Positions 1-10,677 of a stretch of 64,000 nt of DNA are shown one piece after another. The position numbers and the translations under genes are program-made. How positions within the stretch are numbered: position 1 is the stretch's first letter; the number at the start of each line of letters is the position of its first letter. Origin of the DNA: Aquatica leii (lineage: Eukaryota; Arthropoda; Insecta; Coleoptera; Lampyridae); NCBI GenBank assembly GCA_035610365.1, contig CM069438.1:46496837-46560836 (forward strand), read 5' to 3'. Below the pieces are notes generated by a model. That model made no database searches and was not told where the DNA came from. It worked only from the letters and a program-made list of their open reading frames with translations.

Positions 1-119
1 ATTTTTAGGAAAAAAATTAAACGACCATACTAGGTTCAAAATATTTACTTATATGAATATATCAGAGTGAACCAGAATACATTTTTTACAAAACATACTT
101 CAAGAGGACGAGTCCAACA

Positions 120-1270
120 CAGTGTCACTGGACACAGTCGGTGGCACAGACAAAGCACATCTTTTTGCTGCATTCCAGACAAATTGGTTGAGAGCACTTG
201 ACGCATGCTTACTTGGTTTTTATCTTCTTTTCCGAAGGACAGTTACTGCATGTCTTCATTTCGTCGGTAAGGAACCCCATAGGCCGTTCTTGATTTTGCA
301 CGAGCTCTTTTTTGATGACGGCCCTTACCTCCTTTGTGTCTGCTGATCACTGGCAAATTTCGATAGCTGATGTAAGTGTTGATGCTAACGATAATTATCA
401 TTCTGTAAAAAACAGCCAACGGTCATCGCTTTGTCCTCCTATTTGAACTATACACGGCGCATTTCATGTCGATCAGATTGACACCAGATTTGTTCTAATT
501 ATAGAAGCAAATAATTTCTGTTTTTTTAATTTTTATCCATAGCTACGGTGTGGTGCATAGTTGAGATCAAGACCACCAACTTATTTTTTTCGGAACATAG
601 GAGACAAGAGTGGTTTTATCATTGAATGCGTGGTCAGCAGAGCCCCCAGGTCTTTTAGAGTGAGGTAGACACTCTGCAGAAATTATAAGTTTGTTCTTCT
701 GCATAGTTTCTGCAAACGTTAATCCACGTTGTCCAAGTTCATCAGCAGCTTCAATGACAGACAAGTTTTTGTTTGATTGCTGAATGGGTTTAGAAAGTTT
801 GATCAAACCCACTCTATCTGGACTGTTCCCAAGGGCTCTTGCAGTTCCTGTTAGTTCTGGCATTCCTCTGACAATGTTTCTTGCGGGTGTCCGAATATCT
901 CTACGCGGCTCCTCGGTTGTCTAATAATAAAGAGGACCACACTCGTTGTTATGCAAATGTTAAAATATATAGTTTGGTAGACGACGCTGTGAAATTCTTT
1001 CAGCAATTGCAGCAAACTCCTCTTCAATTTCAGATGAGCTGCCACTTTCATCTATTATTTCACTAACGGTTAAACGGGGCTCTTTAAAAAGATAGTCTGG
1101 ATCGGCATCGGAATCGTCTACAAAGTTATCTTTTCACTATTACCTAACTCTTCATTCAACATTCTAGTGATACGATCAACATAATTCTCCTCATTTACAC
1201 GCACTGGTCTAGTAGAAACTATATGTCGCCCTCTACTTAAGTTCATACCGGAAGTACATGCTTCATCCAT
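120..1270 (-). pseudogene. piggyBac-like transposase remnant A
   Basis: Read on minus, this is a decayed piggyBac-type transposase. An acidic N-terminal stretch starts at a Met near 1270. It is followed by the post-catalytic block at 567-863 (TFAETMQKNK, then TTLVSYVPKK, typical of piggyBac proteins), then a block at about 400-560 with a NKSGVNLIDMK-like motif that would hold the third catalytic Asp. A cysteine-rich C-terminal zinc ribbon lies at about 127-310 (CSNCP, CVKCSQPICLEC, CFVC). Several frameshifts and stops separate the blocks, and the region expected to carry the first two catalytic Asp residues is missing, so it is inactive. A TTAA lies near 1540, but I found no matching inverted repeat at the left edge, so the element ends are unplaced. 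The family assignment is secure; the boundaries are not. Confidence 0.75.
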
Positions 1271-2416
1271 TTTAAAAAAATATATAGTTACACAAATAAA
1301 AAATAATAATACTATAACTAAGAAGAAACTAATGTACATAAACGGAAACACTTGGTCTGAGAAGCACGTTCACTGTAACGCTAACTGAAAGACGCGGTCT
1401 GTAAGACTGGCTAGAGTTTCACAATGCACTTGTCACTTTGCACTGCGCAAACACAACATCACAAAAATAGAATAAGCGTGTACAGGAGGAGAAGGTGGGA
1501 AGGTATTGTGACTTTTAAGCGGCTCGGTCACCCAGTGTTTTAACACCACAAACAAAATATCCCCGTGGCGACTGTCAGACCAATTTTTACGTTTTTAATG
1601 AACAACTTATTTACACATTACAGTACATTACACAATTACAACATAATACAATCCGACTGTAGTCAACAGTAGTTAAACAAGAAGTAGCGAAAAATTTGAC
1701 GCTACCGCTAACATCCCTTCCACCGCCTACGTCGTTATTTCTAGCCGCCAATTTCAGCTTTGTTGCTTGTACGCGCAGAGGTCGCCACAGATATTAATGA
1801 AGTGAACTGGGTGTTATTCACGATTAATAAGCATGAATTTGGGTGAATAGACTATTTATTTCAGGTAATGTTTTGACGAGGTTAAAATACAAATCCTTCG
1901 CGGCGGGACTTCGCATGAGATTTATTGAAGTTTCAATTAAGATTACGGTCACGTCGATTGACAAGTGATAATTATAATAGTAACGATGGATTTATGATAA
2001 AATGTGAACTTACAGGTGATTACGAGAAATGCAGGGGGTGATTGAAACTTTTAGTTTACTCGGTTTGGGAAGTCAATTTGGAAAATGACAGGTACAATTT
2101 TAATTACGTTGTCAAAGACTTAATTGGGTTATTTCAAGTACAGGGGTTTTGTTGATACGGTGTTGCTATTAACGTTCTCGTTACGACGAAGTTCATGCAA
2201 AGAAAACCCACATAATAAGCACTGAACACCGATACCGATACAGTACCGAATTACAATAAGCAAAGAGCTGCGAGCCTTGTGGCACCTTAAATATTGGTTA
2301 GGTAGCTTAGTTCCTCTTATTTGCAGAACAATTATAAAAGGTTTTGACGGTAGTTGTCAATCGAGGACAGGGCCGAAATACCAAAATGAGCAAATCAAAC
2401 GACGAGCGGAATATAA
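1271..2416. other. Intergenic, no gene recognised
   Basis: No coding block, RNA gene or clear repeat is visible. The stretch at 1590-1660 is rich in TTACA/CATTACA-type words, a weak low-complexity tract. Confidence 0.4.
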
Positions 2417-2562
2417 TGAAACGTATGAGAAAATATTCTCAACTTCGAGAGCCTTCTCGAAGTTTTTTTACATTTCCAAAACGTATACCGAAAGATATGG
2501 AACATTTGAGAAGGATTTCCAAAATGTATAAATGCAGCACAAACAAATCAGAGGTCAGTTAT
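2417..2562 (+). promoter_or_regulatory. Heat-shock-type promoter module, copy a
   Basis: The module begins at TGAAACG. It contains a phased heat-shock element array: TTC at 2444-2446, GAG at 2449-2451, TTC at 2454-2456 and GAA at 2459-2461, which is the nTTCnnGAAnnTTC pattern bound by heat-shock factor, with one GAA written as GAG. More GAA/TTC units follow before a TATAAATG box at 2527-2534. An arthropod-type initiator TCAGTT lies at 2555-2560, with its A 30 bp from the first T of the TATA box. The start-to-TATA distance (110 bp) is the same as in the other two copies. No heat-shock protein ORF follows. It could be a duplicated host hsp promoter or the U3 region of an LTR element. Confidence 0.7.
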
Positions 2563-2870
2563 TTATTCCCGTAATGTGAAGACGGCAGTGTTAAGAAGAT
2601 TATTCAAGTTTAAATAAATAAGTGATTAACGCGTGTGAGATAAATCTACGAAGTATAACCTTGTACGTGACTTTAGTGTAAACAAACAATAAGTGTTAAA
2701 CAAGTGTGTGAAGTTATCCGCGGACTTTATCTTCTAGTAAGTGATAGTGCGATATAAATTAGTGTAAGTGTTTTTATTAAATATCCTTAGATTTAATTAG
2801 TTCGGTTAGTTATAAACGTGACACATATTTTTAGTATAAATAAATTAATTAGTTTTAAAATGTTGCATTA
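2563..2870 (+). repeat. Leader repeat downstream of promoter copy a
   Basis: An A/T-rich leader-like sequence full of AAGTG/AAACAAGTG words, with no ORF. It matches the leader after promoter copy c (3945-4150) almost throughout, except that copy c lacks about 90 bp (roughly 2670-2764 here). Unknown function; either the 5' untranslated region of a lost gene or the R-U5 part of an LTR. Confidence 0.6.
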
Positions 2871-3130
2871 GTGACAGCGGTGGAATCGAATCAAATAAAT
2901 AAGCAATTGCTAGCTCGCGATTTTAGTGTAAATACCATAAAGTAATTTGATATCACTTTCGTAATAAAAACGTTGATTGCGTAAATAACTCTTTAATTGG
3001 CGATACGCGTGTTTATTTATAAAGTGTAATCATAGCTATTTCAGTTTGTTAAAGTAGTGTTATTAAACTTATTTTTATTATTATTCGTGGTTAAATTTAT
3101 GCCGGTGACGCGTTTGCAAGCAGTTAAAAT

Positions 3131-3274
3131 AACTGACCTCTGATTTGTTCGTGCTGCATTTATACATTTTGGAAATTCTTCTCGAATGTTCCATATCTTT
3201 CAGTATACGTTTTGGAATGGTATAAAAACCTCGGGAAGGCTTTCGAAGTTGAGAATAATTTCTCGAACGTTTCA
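3131..3274 (-). promoter_or_regulatory. Heat-shock-type promoter module, copy b (inverted)
   Basis: Read on minus, this repeats the module seen at 2417 and 3801. TGAAACG lies at 3274-3268, followed by a TTC-GA-GAA heat-shock element array, TATAAATG (plus-strand CATTTATA at 3157-3164) and TCAGTT (plus AACTGA at 3131-3136). The spacing is again 110 bp to the TATA box and 30 bp from TATA to the initiator A. Homology to the other copies stops within about 10 bp after the initiator, so only the promoter is shared, not the leader. A purine run (GAAGGGGGGCAG, minus, about 3275-3286) immediately precedes TGAAACG, which would suit a retrotransposon polypurine tract next to a 3' LTR. Confidence 0.7.
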
Positions 3275-3440
3275 CTGCCCCCCTTCAAGAGATTGGATGC
3301 GACACCGGTAGAAAGGATCGTGGCGATAGCGGCAGCTTTCTCTATTTTGGCAACTTCCTTGACCATAAAAGTAACAGTCAATGTACTTTTCCTGACCCGA
3401 TATTCTTTTTGGATGGTAACTACAGACCAACACTTAAACG
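3272..3440 (-). pseudogene. CCCH zinc-finger protein fragment
   Basis: Read on minus, an open stretch ending in TGA at 3274-3272 encodes CYFYGQGSCQNRESCRYRH, a C-x7-C-x5-C-x3-H zinc finger followed by DP. This spacing and the CRYxHD ending are typical of RNA-binding CCCH fingers such as those in makorins. Only one finger is present. A TAA lies upstream in the same frame near 3435, so this is a fragment, a lone exon or a decayed copy. Its stop codon overlaps the first bases of promoter copy b. Host-derived versus element-encoded cannot be decided from the sequence. Confidence 0.45.
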
Positions 3441-3599
3441 CCTGTTCCTCGAAAGACGACCTCCAACCTGTTTCAAATTGTTCTTCAATTCAGTTGATCT
3501 AAGCCACAACCAAGCTTGGGTACTGCCAATTTCTTAACATGGTAGAACTCTATTTCTCTCTTGAGATTCCATAATGTCCGCCGCAGATTTTCGTAACAT

Positions 3600-3946
3600 T
3601 TTTCTTCTATTTTTCTAGAATTTTCTTTCATTTTCTGCGAATGTTCGCAAAACTTTTCTTCTATTTTCTACGAATTTTTGTGAAACTATACTTCTATTTT
3701 ACTATTCATCGATTCTTTACCATTTTTTATTGATTTAAGAAATTCAAATATTTTTGACAGTGTCCTGTTCTGGGACTGAACAGTTCTAAGAAGGGGGAAG
3801 TGAAACGTTCGAGAAGTTATTCTCAACTTCGAGAGCCTTCTCGAGGTTTTTGTACATTTCCGGAACGTATACCGAAAGATATGGAACATTCGAGAATGAT
3901 TTCCAAAATGTATAAATGCAGCACAAACAAATCAAAGGTCAGTTAT
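3600..3946 (+). promoter_or_regulatory. Heat-shock-type promoter module, copy c
   Basis: The most complete of the three modules. A distal perfect three-unit heat-shock element lies at 3613-3625 (TTCTAGAATTTTC), within an imperfect ~47-bp TTC-rich repeat. The proximal array is TTC 3808-3810, GAA 3813-3815, TTC 3820-3822, then the 5-bp-phased units TTC 3828, GAG 3833, TTC 3838 and GAG 3843. A second cluster (TTCCGGAA and TTCGAGAA-type units) runs to the TATAAATG box at 3911-3918. The initiator TCAGTT is at 3939-3944, A at 3941. A purine run (about 3788-3800) precedes TGAAACG at 3801. No hsp coding sequence follows. Confidence 0.7.
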
Positions 3947-4150
3947 TTATTCCCGTAATGTGAAGACGGCAGTGTTAAGAAGATTATTCAAGTTGAAATA
4001 AATAAGTGATTAACGCGTGTGAGATAAATCTACGAAGTATAACCTTGTACGTGTAGTGTAAGTGTTCTTATTAAATATCCTTAGATTTAATTACTTCGGT
4101 TAGTTTCAACGTGTACATTTTTTTTAGTATAAATAAATTAGTAGTAATAA
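3947..4150 (+). repeat. Leader repeat downstream of promoter copy c
   Basis: Collinear with 2563-2870 apart from one internal gap of about 90 bp. Leader-like and non-coding. After about 4150 the similarity ends. Confidence 0.6.
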
Positions 4151-4444
4151 TAAACGTTACAATAATGACAAGCTTCGTGGCGCCTAAAAGAAGTTAATGA
4201 ACTGGTATGAAACTAAATTACGATACTGAACGAATGTAATAAAATGAATTAAACTAATGGTTATTTAACCGGTACGTCAGAGAATGGATGGTGATTTAAT
4301 CAAAGTTTCTAGGAAGAGACCGCTTAGACCGCGTCGTAGATAAACACCCATTCTTTTTAGGCTTGGTCTTAGTCTTTCTTTGAGAGTCAAAGCAAGTAGT
4401 AGAACTTGGCCTTTGCCGCATTGTCGTTTGTGAACCCAAACAAA

Positions 4445-5660
4445 CTGACGTTTTGCCAGACATTGCAGCTTGCATCTTCAGAGTGGTAAATGTCAAAAAA
4501 AAAGTGTAAGTGACGATATTTATATCATTAGCGATTAGCGTAATAAACGGACCTTATCTTTTCGTTGCCGTTTGATTTTTTACTCGCAGTAAGTGTTTGT
4601 ATCCTTTGCAAAAAGGTTGATCTTTGTCTTAGAGGATGTAATACTGGCAGCTAAGATTTACTGAGTCTTAAACCGTCTTCTCGGTTTATATTACATGAAT
4701 GTTTTTCTATTTCCACAGCTTCGCGGATTAGTCTGGGATAGTAGAAACGAGTTCTAGCTAACACTTTAGTTTGATCAAAGATTAGCGTGTGTCCTTGGTT
4801 CCACACGTGTTCTGCCACTGCGGATTTTGTAACTGCAGTGTTTGCAGTCAGCCATATTTTCTTTTACTCTTACTTCAATAGAGCGTCCCGTCTGTCCTAT
4901 ATAACATGATTCCCAGGAACAAGAAATTTTGTAAACTCCGGCATGTTTTATAGTCTTTAGCAGTTGTAAGCCAGGTGTTCAGGGTATCCTTAGTCGTAAA
5001 GACAGTTTTAATAATATGTTTCTTTAGCACCCTGCTTATTTTGTCTGTCGAACCCATACAGTATGGTAAATAAGCGGTGCTAGTAGGAAGTGATAAGCCT
5101 TCTTTGACTTTTGGATTCATTGCTCTTTCCCATGCGTTTTGAATCTTTTTGAACTCGTTTTCATTTTTTTGTAGGGACTCCAACAGTGTTTTATTTTTTT
5201 CGTAGATTTTCATTATCTGACACAAGTATAGCTCTTTTAGCTAAAGTATGTAAAACTGTACTGGATGTTGATGAGATTTGGCGTTTAGATGGCGTTTTCT
5301 TTCTATAAACGGAATGCCCCAAATTTCCGTTATTTTTCTATTACCAGTACACCAAGAAAGACTAGACTGCTGTTATGTTCTAACTCCATAGTAAATTTAA
5401 TGCTATTATGTGCAGAGTTTAGATGTCGAAAGAACTGATTTAGTTTATCTTTGCCATAAGGCCAGGCAACAAACGTATTATCAACATGTCTGAACCAAGT
5501 TTTGGATTTTAACTCAACATTTTTTATAATTTCAGTTTAAAAATACTCCATGTATATATTGGCTATAACTGAAGAGAGCTGTAAACCCATGGCCGCACAG
5601 TGGTTCCAAATCCCAAATTGCTGACCAAAAACAGAAAGGATTGTTGAATCGCTACAAAAT
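4445..5660 (-). pseudogene. PLE-1, RT C-terminal half plus GIY-YIG endonuclease
   Basis: Read on minus, the C-terminal part of a Penelope-like reverse transcriptase. It shows MGLQLSSVIANIYMEYF, a degenerate catalytic box (FRHVDNTFVAW, normally RYVDDTF) and LVFLGVLV, all conserved in PLEs. Next comes a GIY-YIG nuclease domain (GVYKI then CYIGQTGRS, about 4860-4950). Its distal part continues in another frame (AEHVWNQGH, FYYPRLIREAVEIEK, about 4660-4850). Multiple stops and frameshifts make it inactive. About 200 bp beyond the nuclease, on minus at 4481-4445, sits a CTGAAGA...AAAACGTCAG motif that resembles PLE-associated hammerhead cores. The N-terminal part of what may be the same element lies at 7513-8028. 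Confidence 0.75.
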
Positions 5661-5950
5661 TTGGTACTCGGGGGATTTTTCAGGTCAGGTCAGGTCAGGA
5701 ATCTGAAGACAAATATTTTTCAAAAACAAGATGGCGGCCAAAAAATTGCGGAACTTTTCCTCCAATTTTAATAAATCGTTACGAAATTTGGTACTCGGCT
5801 GTTTTTTAGATCGCTGAACACGAATCTGAAGACAAATCTTCAAAAAATAAGATGGCCAAAAAATCGCGGAACTTTTCCTCCAAATTTTAATCAATCGCTA
5901 CGAAATTTGGTACTCGAAAGATTTTAAGGTCAGCGAACACGAATCTATTT
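5640..5950. repeat. ~120-bp minisatellite, about 2.5 copies
   Basis: The words TTTGGTACTCG (at 5660, 5787 and 5906), AATCTGAAGACAAAT and GCGGAACTTTTCCTCCAA recur in order with periods of 127 and 119 bp. The first unit also carries a short (GGTCA)n run at about 5683-5698. It abuts the break in the PLE-1 reverse transcriptase. Confidence 0.75.
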
Positions 5951-7512
5951 TAATAAAACGAAGGAATGTATTAACACAGTGGTGGGCATGGTACGTTCCG
6001 CGAGCCTTTTTTGCTCCGGCCAGGCATACGTCTTTGGTCCTGTTAGGACCCGAGTTAGCGGGGATTAAAATTTGACCACACGTGTCCTTTTGGGGTATAC
6101 TAAACAATATACCTTTTCAGAAAATTATAAACCACCACCGACTGGACGAACGAAATTTTTAAGAAATAAAAAGAATTGCAAGGGATTATTATCTGACCCA
6201 TGAATTCCTAGTAAAGAGATTAATTATCGCAGCACCTGCACCGGCCCACCTGGCCTGCGTTTACAGTTTACGTTCTATTTGTCTAAGAAAACAAAATTAA
6301 GAAGAGACGTTTTGTTTTTTTTATGTCGAGGTTTCTTTATGGTTTCCAAAGACGATGACTGTGCTTAGCAAAAACCTCGCCTTAATCCTTTTAGCTTTCT
6401 GCCATTTGTCTTGAATGTCGCATAATACCTTACGGGTTTTTTGTTTTTCATCGGCGGACAACAAATAACTACGTTGAATTTTTTTGGACAATGCGACCTC
6501 CAGTAATGGATATATTTCATGCAGTATTATTCAAATGATTCTCAAATAAATGAAACAACTCCTGTCGCGTAAAACTAACTGCGCCCGCTTCACTGTTAAT
6601 CCGAGAGTCTGAAAAAACCAATTCAACAGTAAGACAATGATGAATAATTTTAAAGAACCAATAATGATTACATGATGAAAATAATAGTAAAATTTGGTAG
6701 TCTCAAATGATTTTAATGAGAAACAAATCACAAGACATCGCACCCTACTGCGGTCTACCTCGCATAGCGTGTGCTCAGCACGAGCCGCACCTGCATCAAT
6801 TTTTGAAAAAAAATCACCAGCACCAGAGGGACAGTTTTGAACAGCTAATTTTTTATGGTATAATTACTCAAGGGTGTAAAGAAAAAGGTGACATTTGAAC
6901 GGTTGCGGAATTATGTTGAACAAATAACTGTTACACAACATATACATAACTTTTTTTCGCCGCGGGTACGAGAATTTATAATAGTTGTTTACAGTTTCTG
7001 TAGCTCGGCGTATGGTTTATATGGAAAATACCAATCATATTATAAATGTACTCACTTTCAGGAAAAAATTCCATCTTGGATAATTAAAATCGCTCAATTC
7101 TGTTGAAAGTTATGTCACTTCAAACACAAAGTAATTTTTAGACTGTAGCACACGACCGATCCTACCTGCTCGAGCGTTCCGGTTCGAATGAGATCCCAAC
7201 AGCTAAATGCAACATCTGCCACTCCCCGACCCTTGGAAGGGAAGCCACAAATACCCTTCTACGTGGACCAACAGTTAGAATTCCTTCAACATAAACTTTA
7301 TTTTTCGATTTTTGGACAGCTATTTGCAATTTGGAACCACTGAGCGGCCCCTTCTGCTTGTTTAAACAAGTGGTCGTTATAACTGAACTAAGTGTTTTTT
7401 AAAACAGAGTTTAATGAGCAAAACTTTTTCTTCAGTAATTCTCTTCTTTAGCAAAAACAACACTTTGTTAATTGTTAATATCTACCTATAATAATGGAGT
7501 TTTTATGGACGG
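5951..7512. other. Unassigned sequence between PLE-1 halves
   Basis: Contains no recognisable coding block. The 5985-6090 and 7140-7270 stretches are noticeably more GC-rich than the surroundings and look like fragments of unidentified repeats. Confidence 0.35.
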
Positions 7513-8028
7513 AGTTTATCTTAGTGCATAAGGATCTCTGTAGACGTATGTATATTCCGAAAATAAGTTCGTTATTTTGTCATTGTAATCTTGTATGTTC
7601 ATAACGACTGTAGCGTTTTCTTTATCTATTTTCAATACTAAAACGTCCTTATTCTCATATAACCGCTTAGCTGCTTCTATCTCCTGTCTGTTAATGTTAA
7701 AGCGTGGCGGTTTTGCTTTTCTTACAATGTTGCAAACATCTTGTCGAATAGTTTCAGAGATCTCCTTAAGCTGAGTAGGTATAGCAGCTTCTACTTTACA
7801 TACTATATCTTCTATCGGTGTTGTATTAGGCGTAACGGCGTAATTAAAACCCTTCTTTAACAAGGATGTGGTCTGTTCATCCAAAACCATGTCTGTTAAG
7901 TTGGCGAATACCTTATAGTCGTCTAACGTTTTCTTAGGTTGTGAAGGAATTAATCGCTCGTATTTCTTAGTTTGTTTCCTTTTTGATTGTTTGCTTGTAT
8001 CGTAGTGATAGCATCTATTTTTACTCAT
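7513..8028 (-). pseudogene. PLE-1, N-terminal part of the reverse transcriptase protein
   Basis: A 170-codon minus-strand ORF begins with a basic, Lys-rich stretch (about residues 1-30). It contains the conserved PLE N-terminal blocks: LLKKGFNYAVTP, an EEIRQ-like helix (ETIRQDV) followed by AKPPRFNINRQE, and VLVLKIDKENATVVM. It ends shortly before the polymerase core, so it is a 5' fragment. It lies in the order and strand expected for the upstream half of the PLE at 4445-5660, with the core missing or replaced between them. I infer that both pieces come from one element, but they could be two insertions. Confidence 0.7.
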
Positions 8029-9959
8029 ATCAAGTGTTCTAATTTGTTAGACAAGGTTAAATGTAGTTTGCATGACTTTTTTCTGACAGGATCCAATACT
8101 TTGCGTTTATTCTGATTTTCCAAACATAACCCTGTTAGATAGATATAAATCTTTAGTGTATATTTTTCCCGTGTTGGCGCTCTTTTAATTATGTTATAAT
8201 TAGCACATTGAGAACCACTTATGACTTACTCTCCGAATCGTTGAGCTACCGCTTACTATACTTTAAGGTTTAATTTACTTATACGAAATCTGGATATTAT
8301 TTCATTTTTGAATGTATACTGATCAATATGTTTCTATAATTGTCTATACTATTTTCTATTAGTTTTTAAAGTTAATTGTCATTGTTAAAATATATAAAAA
8401 AAGATTACTGTAATACCACTTTTCGAACATGATCGAGAAGTTAAAGAATAATCAGCATTCGATCTTGATAATTTGAATATCGAATGACTGTGACATTTTG
8501 ACCTACGTTTTCACAAATCAAAACAAATTTTTATAGTTAAAATTATTCGTTCTCAAATTAAATAGAAGTTTGTAGATACAAAATCAACTTGTTACTAACT
8601 TGTTTTTATTGACAATACTTTAATATTTATTATTGTTTATATTACTTACATATATACTAAGAAAACAAAAATATTGTTTTCAAATTTATATAGTTTATTG
8701 TTTACTTTAAAAAAAAATTTTATTCAACATGTTTATACAATTTATATTCAAATTAAAAAACACATTTTTGTAATTTAAGATTTTTATGTATTTAACTTAA
8801 AAATCAAAGAAAGAATAAAAACGATAAAAAAGCAATCATATTTTACCACATTCTAAATAGTTAATTCATATGCCCTTTTTGTCACTTATTGAAAAATAGA
8901 GTGTAGAATACACAAAAATAGTTTTATGGTTCTATTTGTCTTCTTTATTTGTAGATTTAAATGTAATGCGCATAAAGATTTATGTTTCAAGCTTTTATTT
9001 TATAAACGTTAGAACAAGAAAATTAATTAAAGCAATAATGTCGAAATTTCCACCGAGAAAATGTAAACATTTGGAAGTTTCTTTTTGATTTACGTCAATA
9101 TTTATTAAGATTGATACAATAAATAATACCGTAAAAACATATAGAAGCATAAAAACGTAAGTAAAATCGATAAATTTTTATAACAGTAATCATCATCATA
9201 AAACCATTTTCCGTATTTTAAAATCAAAATCCAGAAACCGCTTGTGCCATATTTGTTTTTGGTTAAACGTGCGGAAACGATTCGTGACGTTGAAAACAAC
9301 CGATAAATCTTTTGCTTTATATATTTTCTTTTACTCAACAACACAAGTGTATTTTGTATATTTTTGTGGTTTAATTTTCTTTTTTTTTTAATTTGATATG
9401 CTGCCGCGTTCGGCTCGCGTATCTTTTTATGTGACGATTCTTTATTCCGTTATATGTTCTTTTCGGAGTTTTCTATTATTGCTCAGATTTGTAGGTAAAT
9501 TTATTATATGGCCTTTTTGTGGGTTTTCTAGACAGATTTAATATTATTTTTACTGTTATTACAATGAAAGTTAGGTAATTTTAGAACTAATACGATTAAT
9601 AAAGTTGACGCGGATTTACCATTAGATTGTCAATTCTGATACATCTTTCGTCTAGATTATGTTTCAAAAACGCATTAGTTAATGGATCTTCAAGGATAAC
9701 GTCATGATCTTTTTGTTTAGTACTTTGTTTGGATGTTATTGTTAACCAAATACATACGTTTCTGAAAAAAACACATAAACACAGTTTAAGCAGAAAAAGT
9801 TATACTTTTCTAAGAATAGACCAATTATAATTCAACTTAAATTGTTCATTTTTTGTTTATAAAAAAATAAATAAAATAAAAACGCATAGCAATTATAAAA
9901 CTTTGTACAAACATTTCAAAACAATATGTTATGTTAAAAAGTTGGTAGGTTAAAACTTT
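8029..9959. other. AT-rich spacer
   Basis: Very AT-rich; no ORF with recognisable similarity and no clear tandem array. Confidence 0.4.
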
Positions 9960-10225
9960 TGAGCATAAAATTTGTCCTTGAGACTTTTCGTGGACGACTG
10001 TCAAATTTTTAAAAGCACCACTTCACTCTTTTTTCGGTAACGTTTTGTACAACACACGGACCTAAGTTTTGGCGGTGTCAGCGCCCAACTAGGCTTTTAT
10101 CATTACGTTGTTTCACGTGAATCCACGTGAATAGGCAAATGAATTTTGTGTCTAACTGAGAGCTTATTTGAGGTTAGTGATTATATAACTTTTTTTTGTA
10201 TCGAGGGTTTAAATTGATTCTTTTG
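9960..10225 (+). repeat. LTR fragment of the Gypsy-2 family
   Basis: Closely similar to 14265-14530 and 20385-20620. Shared words include GTGGACGACTGTCA, AACACACGGACCTAAG, GTTTCACGTGATTCCACGTG-type repeats and GAGGGTTTAAATTGATTCT. Similarity ends sharply at about 10222, where different sequence begins, so this is a truncated LTR. Confidence 0.65.
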
Positions 10226-10297
10226 ATTACCTAACTTTTGAGAAGTTCTTAGTTAGATTTCGGTTGCTTGTTTGAGTTCTTCGATTTCTCTCACGCC

Positions 10298-10345
10298 CTG
10301 ATGAAGCTCCTTATAAAAGTGGGCAAAACCTTGGCAACTTCGGTT
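10298..10345 (+). ncRNA. Hammerhead-like motif of a PLE terminus (candidate)
   Basis: CTGATGA (10298-10304) is followed by an A, a possible short stem II (GCTCC against GTGGGC) and AAAAC, then a clear hairpin with arms CCTTG and CAAGG. The first core box fits a hammerhead ribozyme, but the second is AAAA rather than GAAA, and the expected UH cleavage dinucleotide after stem III is absent. It is probably a degenerate copy. PLE terminal repeats are known to carry hammerhead motifs. Confidence 0.3.
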
Positions 10346-10677
10346 ACATCAAGGACGCGGTTCAAACCCGGAAGACGTTCTTATCTTAGAATAAATTCAG
10401 TTAATCAAAAAAAAATAAGATAACTCACCCACTTAACAAAAAAATAAGGTAAACATTTTACCACATGGCAGTTTCCGAATGATGGCATTTAATGGATCAT
10501 ACGTCACATGGTTTTTTAAACTTTCTACTGAAACTATTGATCTTAGCTAACAGACTATATAATTGTCATAATAGCTAACTCCAAAAACCTGTGGGTTGAA
10601 CTACCTAACGGGCGCAACTCCATGTGGTGAATAGAAAGGTAGATAAGATGTACGCAGACTAACAAGTTAAGTCAGAA

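Noticed and set aside
1540..1543. TTAA as right boundary of piggyBac remnant A
   Set aside because: The adjacent AACACTGGGTGACC has no inverted partner near the left side of the window.
2277..2574. Overlapping plus ORFs ending in FQNV, also seen near 3160-3381 on minus
   Set aside because: The shared residues come only from translating the conserved promoter module; the frames differ upstream and no protein is implied.
3964..3969. AGACGG, resembling a downstream promoter element
   Set aside because: It begins at +24 rather than the strict +28 position relative to the initiator.
7165..7195. GGTTCGAATGA, box B-like, plus strand
   Set aside because: No cloverleaf can be formed around it and no box A is found upstream.
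10298..10345. Fully active hammerhead ribozyme at this site
   Set aside because: The second core box is AAAA, not GAAA, and the UH cleavage dinucleotide is missing; kept only as a degenerate candidate.
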